A stretch of DNA of 64,000 bases from Eubacteriales bacterium (lineage in GTDB: Bacteria; Bacillota; Clostridia; Christensenellales; Aristaeellaceae): NCBI GenBank assembly GCA_028693055.1, contig JAQUWD010000002.1:25699-89698 (forward strand). Reading direction: 5' to 3'. The notes under the pieces are model-generated. The model did not search any database. It saw only the letters and a program-made list of their open reading frames with translations, and was not told where the DNA came from. Shown here one piece after another: positions 33,574-43,122 of the stretch; position 1 is the stretch's first letter; each line of letters starts with the position of its first letter. A program made the translations under genes and the position numbers.

Positions 33574-34686
33574 ATGAATTATGGCTGGATATCCGAAACC
33601 GGCGCGTTCGCCCAAAAGCCGCTGTTAGGAAAGCCCTGCGGCGATTATGTAAAAGCCGCCATGGCCGAGATCGAGCTGGTGGACAGCGCCGAGCGTTTGG
33701 GAAAGCGCAAGGCAGACGGCGTGCTGGTGGTCCGGCAGGACGCGCCCTGCCTGCAGGAGAAAACCTTGCTAGGCTTATTGGAGGCTTCCCGAGAGGAGCC
33801 CTGCGCGTTAATATCCTTGGACACTGAAACGGCGCTGGCAGTGGCAGTCAGCGGTGAAGTAATGGATCAGCTGTTGGCTGAAAAACCGACGCTGCCCGGG
33901 CTGGACGAGCTGGTAGCGCTCATTCATCAAAAAGGAAAAGCCATCCGGCTTTGGCATGACGAGCTGGCGGAAACCTATTTTGCGGTTAACGACGCGAAGC
34001 ATTACGCCGAAGCCTTCCGCATGCTAAACGCGGCTACGCTGGAGCGTCACCAGAAAAACGGGGTCATCCTTTTGGACCCTGACCGTACCATCATCGAGGC
34101 TGATGTGCAAATCGGCGCGGGCACGATGATCTATGCGGGCAACATGCTCTGCGGCGCGACCCGTATCGGCAGCGATTGCGTGCTCTACCCCAACAATCGT
34201 ATGCAGGACGCAGCGGTAGGCCAAGGCGCCACCGTGGAAAGCAGCGTGCTGCTCAACTGCGTGGTAGGCGAGCATACCACCGTAGGCCCCTATGCTTATC
34301 TGCGGCCAGATACCAAGATTGGCGATCATTGCCGCATCGGCGACTTTGTGGAGGTTAAGAACAGCTCCATCGACGACGGCACCAAGGTATCCCATTTGAC
34401 CTATGTTGGCGACAGCGATTTGGGCAAGGATATCAATCTGGGCTGCGGCGTGGTGTTTGTCAATTACGACGGCAAGGTGAAGAACCGCTCCAAGGTGGAG
34501 GATCACGCTTTTATCGGCTGTAACTGCAACTTGGTTGCACCCGTGCATGTTGGCAAAAACGCCTATCTGGCGGCGGGCAGCACTATCGTGGAGGACGTGC
34601 CGGACGACGCACTGTTCGTGGCGCGTTCCCGGGGCGTGGTGAAGGAAGACTGGGTTAAACGCCGCAAGGAAGCTGGAAAGCTATAA
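33574..34686 (+). CDS. GlmU homologue lacking the N-terminal uridylyltransferase core
   Basis: ATG 33574 follows AAAGGAG; 370 residues versus about 450-460 for GlmU. The C-terminal half is a full left-handed beta-helix acetyltransferase: GVILLDPDRTIIEADVQIG at the junction, YLRPDTKIGDHCRIGDFVEVKNSS, SHLTYVGDSDLG (catalytic-His type), GVVFVNYDGKVKNR and FIGCNCNLVAPV. The first 150 residues keep traces of the nucleotidyltransferase fold (VVRQDAPCLQEKTLLGLL, YFAVNDAKHYAEAFRML) but the LAAGxGTRM loop is missing. Acetylation of glucosamine 1-phosphate is plausible; UDP-GlcNAc synthesis probably needs a separate enzyme. Co-transcribed with purR. Confidence 0.85.
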   Translation: MNYGWISETGAFAQKPLLGKPCGDYVKAAMAEIELVDSAERLGKRKADGVLVVRQDAPCLQEKTLLGLLEASREEPCALISLDTETALAVAVSGEVMDQLLAEKPTLPGLDELVALIHQKGKAIRLWHDELAETYFAVNDAKHYAEAFRMLNAATLERHQKNGVILLDPDRTIIEADVQIGAGTMIYAGNMLCGATRIGSDCVLYPNNRMQDAAVGQGATVESSVLLNCVVGEHTTVGPYAYLRPDTKIGDHCRIGDFVEVKNSSIDDGTKVSHLTYVGDSDLGKDINLGCGVVFVNYDGKVKNRSKVEDHAFIGCNCNLVAPVHVGKNAYLAAGSTIVEDVPDDALFVARSRGVVKEDWVKRRKEAGKL

Positions 34687-34714
34687 CCCCCATTTTCAAA
34701 ATTCACATAGAAGC

Positions 34715-34751
34715 AAAAACCATTGCCCTTGATTCACAGGCAATGGTTTTT
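34715..34751. terminator. Strong bidirectional terminator
   Basis: AAAAACCATTGCC and GGCAATGGTTTTT form a 13-bp perfect stem with an 11-nt loop, with A- and T-runs suited to both the purR-glmU unit and the convergent coiled-coil gene. Confidence 0.93.
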
Positions 34752-34761
34752 GTTATCTGCT

Positions 34762-35712
34762 TTACGGGGCGTTTACAACGTCCTTCCCTTCCGATGCAGC
34801 AGGCAATACCAGAAAGCTATTGGGATAGGCCTTGCGAAAATCCTCCGCAGCCTTCAACCAGTCCGCCATTGCTTGCGCGTCGCCCTTCTGCGCCGCCTGC
34901 CAGCTAGCCAAGGCCAGCACAAACGCTTCCGTTTCTTGCTTCATGCCATCCGTGCTTTGCGTAAGCTTCTGATGCTGCTCGGTAAGCGTCTGTAGGGCTG
35001 TCTCGCAAGTTTTGAGCTGCTTTTTTGCTTGCGCAAGCTCCGCATTCAACGCTTTCTTTTCTTCAAGCCACTTCTCTTGCTGCTGTTTTAGTACTGCCGC
35101 CTCCTGAAGCGCCGAGGTATTTGCTGTTTGCAGCTCGGTAACCTTTTGGACGAGGGTCTCCTGCTCTGCCAGCAGCTGACTTTCACGGGTTCTAAGGGCG
35201 GTCAATTCCTCCGTAATCGCTTTTCGTTCCGTCTTGCTCTTCTCAACGGTTTCGTTTAAAAGCTCCCGTTCTTTCATCAGCTGATCCCGTTTCTGGCTTG
35301 CCTCGTTCAGCTTGTCTGTCAGCTCCTGTGCTAACGTTTCAGCCTCCCCAAGGCGTGCAATCAGGTCGCTTCTCTCCCCAGCAAAGGCAGTCTCTACCTG
35401 CTGCCGTTCGCTGCTTTGTTGGGCTACCGCGCCGTTGGCTTCCTCCACCGCTAGCAAAGCGTCCTGAAGATTCTGCTTTAGCGCGTCCCTTTCGGCAGTG
35501 GCTTGGGTAAGCGCCAACGTCGTCTCCTCTAAATCCGCATTGGTGGAGCGCTGCTGCGCCACCTGCTTTTGCAGCTTTTGGTTCAACTCGCTTACCTGAT
35601 TGACCCGCTGCGCCAGCATTTCCGACTGCTGTAGGCTTCCCGATACAATAAAGCCCGACACCACCAGCAATAGCACCAAAAATATCGCCATAATCGCTAC
35701 AGTCTGTTTCAT
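34762..35712 (-). CDS. Membrane-anchored coiled-coil protein
   Basis: ATG 35712 follows AGGGAGG and opens directly into a transmembrane helix (TVAIMAIFLVLLLVVSGFIV, residues 4-23); the track start at 35910 lies inside gdhA. The 316-residue product is then almost continuous coiled coil from residue 30 to about 240, rich in Gln, Glu, Lys and Leu heptads, and ends with a globular tail (AQKGDAQAMADWLKAAEDF, LVLPAASEGKD). No family is recognised. Such proteins often organise envelope or division complexes, but nothing here shows that. Confidence 0.75.
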   Translation of the reverse strand: MKQTVAIMAIFLVLLLVVSGFIVSGSLQQSEMLAQRVNQVSELNQKLQKQVAQQRSTNADLEETTLALTQATAERDALKQNLQDALLAVEEANGAVAQQSSERQQVETAFAGERSDLIARLGEAETLAQELTDKLNEASQKRDQLMKERELLNETVEKSKTERKAITEELTALRTRESQLLAEQETLVQKVTELQTANTSALQEAAVLKQQQEKWLEEKKALNAELAQAKKQLKTCETALQTLTEQHQKLTQSTDGMKQETEAFVLALASWQAAQKGDAQAMADWLKAAEDFRKAYPNSFLVLPAASEGKDVVNAP

Positions 35713-35795
35713 GAAATTTGCCTCCCTGCGCCTATCCAGCTTCTTCTTGAAACAGGATATGCACGGGAGGCAAAAATTATGCAACTTAGCTGGGA

Positions 35796-37151
<1,356 letters not shown>

Positions 37152-37186
37152 TCAAAAATGGATGGTTTGCCTTCCAAGCGAAAGTC

Positions 37187-37195
37187 ATTATAGCA
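37187..37195 (-). promoter_or_regulatory. Extended -10 promoter of gdhA
   Basis: Minus-strand TGCTATAAT about 50 bases before ATG 37136; -35 region not convincing. Confidence 0.6.
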
Positions 37196-37212
37196 CATTC
37201 CATAGTCATTTT

Positions 37213-37250
37213 AAAAGCGGCAACCGGGGCGGCAGAGCGCCTCCGGCTGC
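37213..37250 (-). terminator. Terminator-like hairpin after the first 772-residue membrane protein
   Basis: In minus-strand direction GCAGCCGG pairs with CCGGTTGC (one G-U pair), then CGCTTTTAAAA. It lies about 40 bases after the stop at 37291 and before the gdhA promoter. Confidence 0.6.
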
Positions 37251-37290
37251 ATTTGCTTTGTATTTTTTGGTAAAGCGTCAGCCGTGAATC

Positions 37291-39609
37291 TTAATAGGGG
37301 AAGAACATCCGCACCAGCGTATAGTAAAGCTCGGGCGCATTTTTTTCCACAAACATCCGCTCGTTGCTAAAAACAAAGGCGATACCTAGCAAAATCGACA
37401 GGCTGCACGCTGCCGTCAGGCTCAGCGCCATGCCGCGCCCAGCGACGGGGGATGCGTCCGCATATTCCCGTTGAAGGCTGAGGCCGACAAACAGAGAAAG
37501 CAACGCCAGCGTAAACAAGAAGTCGTGGGTATAGCGCTGCAGCACGCCTGCATAGAAATGGCTTACCACGCACAGGCAGACGCACAGCAGGGCGGGAAGC
37601 CACACCGCCGTATTTCGCTCCGTCCGTAGCTCCCGCGGGTCGCGGCGATAGCACCGAAGGGCGGTCTTACTCAGTAGCAGCAGCCACAAAAGCGGGTAGC
37701 TTAGCATTCCCACATTGCCGTCCGTCCAGAAATCATTGCCAGCGACATTGGTAAAGGTGAAGTTCTCCGCAACATAGGGGAAGGTATCCTGAAAGGCTGG
37801 CAGCGTAAGGAAGTAATGCCATAGCGCCTGGGGGATAAACTCCGGCCGGAACACATTGTAGCGGATATCCTCATTGGTGATTTGGTATAGCTGTCCAAAC
37901 TCAGCCACAGAGCCGAAACGAGCGTAGTTGTAAAGCATGACCCCGCCCACGCCCAACAGCGCCGGAACCAAGAAGCACGCCCCGTCCCCAAGCCGCGCGC
38001 CCAAGGCTCTGGTTTTGTCCCGGAGCACATTGACGAAGGGAAGCGCCAGAAACGCCGTGGTGATGAGCAACGTATTGGCCCTGCATGTACCCTGCAAGGC
38101 GAAACACACACCGCACAAGACAAACAGGCAGCTCCTTTTCCAAGGCTTTTTTTCCATAATCCCATACAAGCCGAAGCCCACAGCGCCCGCCATCATGCCA
38201 ATATTCATGGCTACCACGTTTTCGTACCGGGCGGCGGCGGCCAACAGCCGGGGCAGACCGGCTACGCAGCATACGGCTAGGCAGCCCAAGGAGAGCAGAA
38301 ATAGATTGGGCTTTTTGGTATAGCGGCGCATAAAGCCGCATACGCCCACATAGCATAGCGGGATACAGATCCAAGAAAGGAACAAGCCGCAGAGCATATC
38401 GCTGGGTACCCGCCCTGTCAGCCAGTAATAGGGATAGTAGGTAAGGAGCACCGGACCGGGTCCAAAATAGACATAGTAATGACCGTCATATAAGGCGCAG
38501 TCCGGGAACCACGTAACGTCGCTTAGGCCTCTGGCTCCCTTATCATAAGGGTTTTCCATAGCAAGCAGGTTAGGGTCAGGGTCGGGAATCAGATGCACCT
38601 GTCCCTTTAAAAAGGCGGCGAACAGCATGCCGTATCCGTCTTTTTCGTTATCGGTTACATCTTCAAGGGCATTGCCGTTCATCAACGTTTGGAAGGAGCC
38701 GTTTTCGCCCTTTGGCGTGCTGTATACGGCAATGACGGTGGTAAAGACCATCAAAAGAATCATCGGAATCAGCAGCACCAGCCGATGGCTAAGGCGGCGA
38801 CGGTCGTACACCGTTTGCAGCCAAGGAAAACGAATGGCGCATAGCAGTAGCAGCAGCGCGCCGAAGCAAAGCGCCATTCGAAGGGGCTGCCACTGGACGG
38901 GTACCTTGGGGTTAAGGACCACGGAGGTTACAGCCGCCTCCTGATCGTCCGGCAGCGTAAACACCAGCTTTAAGGAGGAAAGCTCCTCGTTTGAATACAG
39001 CGCGCAATAGAAGGTGTTCAAGCCGTCCGCGCCGGGCACGCACACCCCTGAAGCGGCTAGTACCTCATAGACGCTGTTGGCAAAGTCGTGGATATACACA
39101 TCAATTTTGACAGGTCGCGCTTCCCCGGACATGGTAACGCCCAAGGCAATGGTTTGCTGATCAACGGAATCATTATAAATGGTGCAGGTTTCATCGTCAT
39201 CATTAAGCACGAGAATCTCGCCGTCATAGCCCAGATCTGCCGGATACTCGCCCAAGGCGTAGAAATCCTCGTTACTCAGGGTCATCGGCTGGCAATGACG
39301 GGTCACAAAAGCACGGTGATTAAAGCCGAAGCATTCCAGCAGCAGCGTACAAAGAAGCGCTGCGCAGCAAAGGGCTGCCAGCTGTTGTCCCCCGTGCCGA
39401 AAGGTCTTTTGCGGGCATTTTGGCGCAAACAAACACCACGCGCAAAGTCCCGCCGCCGCCAACGCCGAAAGCAGCGGCAGCCATAGCGGGCAGTCGGCTT
39501 GGGGCAGCATGCCCATGCCAACGATCAAAATCAGCGCCCCGATTCCCCCTGCTGCCAAGCAGCAGATCCCCTTGAACCACTGATTCGATAATAAATTGCG
39601 TTTTGCCAT
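37291..39609 (-). CDS. Polytopic membrane protein, paralogue A (GT-C-like, unknown function)
   Basis: 772 residues from ATG 39609, 3 bases after the recF stop. Plan: about three N-terminal helices, a 150-residue extracytoplasmic beta-rich domain (SNEDFYALGEYP to VVLNPKVPVQW), then many helices. Conserved with paralogue B are NPYDKGAR, HYYVYFGPGPVLLTYYPYYW, WLTGRVPSD, LYNYARFGSVAEFGQLYQ and LQRYTHDFLFTL. A tyrosine-rich YYxYFGPGPxLL loop followed by LTG is seen in uncharacterised large membrane proteins thought to be polyprenol-phosphate-sugar glycosyltransferases; that link is recall and inference. No catalytic residue can be assigned. Confidence 0.8.
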   Translation of the reverse strand: MAKRNLLSNQWFKGICCLAAGGIGALILIVGMGMLPQADCPLWLPLLSALAAAGLCAWCLFAPKCPQKTFRHGGQQLAALCCAALLCTLLLECFGFNHRAFVTRHCQPMTLSNEDFYALGEYPADLGYDGEILVLNDDDETCTIYNDSVDQQTIALGVTMSGEARPVKIDVYIHDFANSVYEVLAASGVCVPGADGLNTFYCALYSNEELSSLKLVFTLPDDQEAAVTSVVLNPKVPVQWQPLRMALCFGALLLLLCAIRFPWLQTVYDRRRLSHRLVLLIPMILLMVFTTVIAVYSTPKGENGSFQTLMNGNALEDVTDNEKDGYGMLFAAFLKGQVHLIPDPDPNLLAMENPYDKGARGLSDVTWFPDCALYDGHYYVYFGPGPVLLTYYPYYWLTGRVPSDMLCGLFLSWICIPLCYVGVCGFMRRYTKKPNLFLLSLGCLAVCCVAGLPRLLAAAARYENVVAMNIGMMAGAVGFGLYGIMEKKPWKRSCLFVLCGVCFALQGTCRANTLLITTAFLALPFVNVLRDKTRALGARLGDGACFLVPALLGVGGVMLYNYARFGSVAEFGQLYQITNEDIRYNVFRPEFIPQALWHYFLTLPAFQDTFPYVAENFTFTNVAGNDFWTDGNVGMLSYPLLWLLLLSKTALRCYRRDPRELRTERNTAVWLPALLCVCLCVVSHFYAGVLQRYTHDFLFTLALLSLFVGLSLQREYADASPVAGRGMALSLTAACSLSILLGIAFVFSNERMFVEKNAPELYYTLVRMFFPY

Positions 39610-39612
39610 CTG

Positions 39613-40737
39613 TCACATCTCCCTTTTTACACGGGCGGAGCCGTCCGCCTCCTGACTGACCTGTAAGAAGCAATCGGCATGGGCTCCCGCCGCGTCCAGC
39701 TTGTCGGTGCAGGTAATCAGCGTCTGCACGCCCTCGGTGCTTCTCAACAACGCGTTGCGTCGGCGAGCGTCCAGCTCGCTGAATACATCGTCCAACAGCA
39801 AAGTAGGTGCTTCTCCCATTTCCCGTTCGATTAGCTTGATTTCTCCCAGCTTCATGCTCAATACAGCGGTGCGCAGCTGCCCCTGACTGCCGTACGCTCG
39901 CAGCTCCTTGCCGTAGAGCAGCATGCTCATATCGTCCCGATGAGGGCCGAAGGTGGTATACATCCGTTTGCGATCCTCATTCCGGCTACGGCGAAGACCT
40001 TCCAGCATATTTTGATAAGGGGTTTCGGTGGTCGCTAAGCTGCTTGCATATTGCAGCAGGAATGTCTCCTCCGGGTTGTCGGCAATAGCCGCATATTCCC
40101 GCGCCGCGTTTTCCGACAGCTCGCCCAAAAACCATCGGCGGGTGTTGACGATGGCTACAGCGGCGCTGGCTAGCTGCTCGTCCCAAGCGTCCAGCTGGGC
40201 CCCAAAATCCTCCACGCCTTCCAGCTTGTCCCGTTTCAGCAGGGCGTTACGGCTTTCCAGCACGCTTAGGTATTGCTTAAGCGCTTTTAAGTAGCTGGGG
40301 CGTATTTGGCTGAGCTGCATATCCACAAACCGCCGCCGAGCCGCCGGACCGTCCCGTATAATACGAATATCCTCGGGGGAAAACATCACCACCGTGGCGT
40401 GACCCATCATATCCGAAATGCGCTGGGCGGGTTTGCCGTATAAAAGCACTCGCTTTTGCGGCTTTTCCAAGGGGTAAAGCCGCACCTCCACGTCGTGCCT
40501 GCCGTCGATGCGCTGGGTTTCGCCATGCACCAGCGCCACGCTTTCCCCGGCGGCGATCATCTCCCGGTCCACAGAGGTTCGGTGGCTGCGCCCCAAGGAC
40601 AAAAGGTGCATGGCCTCCAGCAAATTGGTTTTACCGCTGCCGTTAGGCCCGTACAGCACGGTGACCCCCTCCGAGGGCGCAAGCTCCAAAAAGGGATAAT
40701 TGCGAAACTGCTGCACACGCAGGGACGTAAAGCGCAC
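39613..40737 (-). CDS. recF: DNA replication and repair protein RecF
   Basis: 374 residues from GTG 40737 (GAGGTG upstream). Walker A VLYGPNGSGKTNLLEAMHLL at about residues 28-47, RecF-specific LSLGRSHRT, the ABC-type signature AYGSQGQLRTAVLSMKL, and Walker B TLLLDDVFSELDARRRNAL; all are diagnostic. RecF loads RecA at gaps with RecO and RecR. In most Bacillota recF follows dnaA-dnaN near oriC; here it lies between two paralogous membrane-protein genes, 36 bases after one and 3 bases before the other, with no dnaN or gyrB in the window. Confidence 0.97.
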   Translation of the reverse strand: MRFTSLRVQQFRNYPFLELAPSEGVTVLYGPNGSGKTNLLEAMHLLSLGRSHRTSVDREMIAAGESVALVHGETQRIDGRHDVEVRLYPLEKPQKRVLLYGKPAQRISDMMGHATVVMFSPEDIRIIRDGPAARRRFVDMQLSQIRPSYLKALKQYLSVLESRNALLKRDKLEGVEDFGAQLDAWDEQLASAAVAIVNTRRWFLGELSENAAREYAAIADNPEETFLLQYASSLATTETPYQNMLEGLRRSRNEDRKRMYTTFGPHRDDMSMLLYGKELRAYGSQGQLRTAVLSMKLGEIKLIEREMGEAPTLLLDDVFSELDARRRNALLRSTEGVQTLITCTDKLDAAGAHADCFLQVSQEADGSARVKREM

Positions 40738-40773
40738 TGGGCGTCACCTCACGATAGGCGGGCTTGCCGCCGG

Positions 40774-43089
40774 TTAATAGGGATACAGCATACGCGACAA
40801 TGCAGTATAAACCTCAGGGGACTGGAGCTTTACATACATGCGCTCGTTGGTAAAGCCAAAGGCTACGCTGACCAAAATCGTCAGGCAGCAGCAGACCACT
40901 AACATAAAGGATAACGCTCTACCCTCCGGCGCTTCCAAGCGCACGGGATCGGCGCATAGGCTCGTGGCGGCAACCGTCGCAATCAACGAAAGAGCCAATA
41001 AAAAGTCGTGATTATAGCGCTGCATAATCCCAGCGTAGAAATAGGTAACAACCATCAGTACGCCGCATAGGAGCAGCGGTAGCAGCAAGGTCGTGCTCCG
41101 TTCCGCGCGCATAGCGAGACTCTCCGTCCGATACGTCCGCAGCGCCATCGGCAGCAACAGTAAAAACCAAAGCAGAGGATAGGTCAACGCGCCCACGCCC
41201 TCCTTGGCCCAGAAATAATTTCCGGTAACATTAAGGAAGCGCGGCTTTGCAGCCACATAGGGGAAGGAACCCATAAAATCGGGTAAATCCAGCAGATAAT
41301 GCCACAGGGCTTGAGGGATTTGCTCCAAACGGAAGCAGTTGTAAGAGATATCCTCCATGGTAAGCTGATAAAGCTGACCAAACTCGCCTACCGAGCCGAA
41401 GCGAGCGTAGTTGTACCCCATCACCGCCCCTACGCCTACCATGGCGGGCAAAAGAAACAGGGCGCTGTCCCGAAGCTTTTGCCTCCAAGAGGATTCCTTC
41501 GCTCGAAGCACGCCGATAAACGCAGGAGCCAGAAATGCGGTGCTAATGAGCAGCGTATTGGCACGGCCCATGCTTTGAAGGCCAAAGCAGATGCCGCAGA
41601 GCAGGAACAGGCAAACACGTTTCCGGGACTGCTTCTGCATCACAGCGTGATAGCCAAAGCCCAAGACTCCCGCCATCATGGCAAGGTTATAGGCCATAAC
41701 GTTTTCATATCGGCTGGCAGCGGCGGATAGTAGGGGCCAGCCAGCTGCGCAGGTAACCGCCATGCAGCATAGGGAAAGCAGAAACAAATTCTGCTTGCGG
41801 GTAAAACGACGCACGATTCCCAGTACGGCATAATAGCATAATGGAATAGCCAGCAGCGCTAAAATTGCGCCGCAGAGAATTTGACTGGGAAGCCGACCCG
41901 TCAGCCAGAAATGGGGGAAATAGACCAGCAGCACCGGCCCGGGGCCAAAATAAAGGTAATAGCTCCCGCCGTAGTAGGCATAGTCCAAAGGAACGGTAAC
42001 GCCCTCCTGGGCGCGCTGGGTACGGTCATAGGGATTAGATACCATGTCTAAGCCATCGTCCGGTTCGATAAGCAACGAAAGCTGCCCATGGTGGAATGCA
42101 TTCCATAGCTGTGCGTAGCCGTCGTCCTGATTTTCTACGGCGTCCTCCACCGTTAGCCCGTTCCATAGCCCACGAAAGGGTTTATCGCTTTTCGGCATAC
42201 ACCATACGGACATCGTCAAGACAAAGGCCATCAGCCCCAGCATTGGCAGAACGATCACCCATCGATGGCTCCGTTTACCGGGCTGATAAACGACCTGCCG
42301 CCACGGAAAGCGCAGCGCGCAGCCCAGCGCCGTCAGCACTAGAAAAACGCCGAGCATACGGAACCACTGCCAGCTTACAGGAATCTGCGGGTTTAGCGTA
42401 ACGGCAGTCAGCGTAACATCGGCTCCGTCGGGGATCATGAATTCCAAATCCAGCGCGTTGATTTCCCCGTTGCTATACAGATAGCCATACCATACGTCCA
42501 GCTCCTCTGCGCCGGGAACACAAACCCCGTTATTCGCCTCCACATAGGCGTACAGGCTTGCCTCATCTCTTAGCCACACGCTAAAGGAAATTGGCTGGCG
42601 GTCCCCTTCCAGTCGGACGGAAACAGCCGTCGTCCAGCCGGACAGCTCTTGAGCTTGAAACATGCACAGCCCGGCATCGTCAGGCGTTAGGGGAATCTCT
42701 TCGTTCTCATTTAGCTCTACCGATTCGTCGTTGAAATTGGTGAAATCCGCTAAAGACATTTCTTCCGGCTCACACCCACGGGTTACGAAAGAACGATAGT
42801 TAAATACCAGCAGCTCCGCGCAAAGGGCAAGTAGCAGCGCCCCACAGGCTACAGCGCCCAGCCGCGCGCCCCAAAGAGGAAACCCTCTCTCTTTTCTGAT
42901 CGCCCTCGGCGCAAAGCAAAACCACGCGGTCAAACCGCCGCATGCCAGACCGCCCAGAAGAGGCAGCCATACCGGACAGGAAGACTGGGGCAACAGGCTC
43001 ATAACCGCAATCAGCGATAACGCAGCTAAACCGGCAGCCAGCATACAGAACGCGAATCGCAAATGACCTCGCTGTTTTTTTCGTTCCAT
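40774..43089 (-). CDS. Polytopic membrane protein, paralogue B (GT-C-like, unknown function)
   Basis: 771 residues from ATG 43089, with GGGAGG upstream. Same plan as paralogue A and clearly homologous over its full length: NPYDRTQRAQEG, YYLYFGPGPVLLVYFPHFW, LTGRLPSQILCG, RYENVMAYNLAMMAGVLGFG, YNYARFGSVGEFGQLYQ and MQRYNHDFLLAL. The extracytoplasmic domain is the most divergent part. It starts 33 bases after the GH13 gene and is followed by recF, so it may belong to an operon GH13-B-recF-A. Function unknown; transfer of sugar to an envelope polymer is inference. Confidence 0.8.
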   Translation of the reverse strand: MERKKQRGHLRFAFCMLAAGLAALSLIAVMSLLPQSSCPVWLPLLGGLACGGLTAWFCFAPRAIRKERGFPLWGARLGAVACGALLLALCAELLVFNYRSFVTRGCEPEEMSLADFTNFNDESVELNENEEIPLTPDDAGLCMFQAQELSGWTTAVSVRLEGDRQPISFSVWLRDEASLYAYVEANNGVCVPGAEELDVWYGYLYSNGEINALDLEFMIPDGADVTLTAVTLNPQIPVSWQWFRMLGVFLVLTALGCALRFPWRQVVYQPGKRSHRWVIVLPMLGLMAFVLTMSVWCMPKSDKPFRGLWNGLTVEDAVENQDDGYAQLWNAFHHGQLSLLIEPDDGLDMVSNPYDRTQRAQEGVTVPLDYAYYGGSYYLYFGPGPVLLVYFPHFWLTGRLPSQILCGAILALLAIPLCYYAVLGIVRRFTRKQNLFLLSLCCMAVTCAAGWPLLSAAASRYENVMAYNLAMMAGVLGFGYHAVMQKQSRKRVCLFLLCGICFGLQSMGRANTLLISTAFLAPAFIGVLRAKESSWRQKLRDSALFLLPAMVGVGAVMGYNYARFGSVGEFGQLYQLTMEDISYNCFRLEQIPQALWHYLLDLPDFMGSFPYVAAKPRFLNVTGNYFWAKEGVGALTYPLLWFLLLLPMALRTYRTESLAMRAERSTTLLLPLLLCGVLMVVTYFYAGIMQRYNHDFLLALSLIATVAATSLCADPVRLEAPEGRALSFMLVVCCCLTILVSVAFGFTNERMYVKLQSPEVYTALSRMLYPY

Positions 43090-43122
43090 GCTCCCTTGTA
43101 CCTCCCTGTCCGTAGGCTTCGA

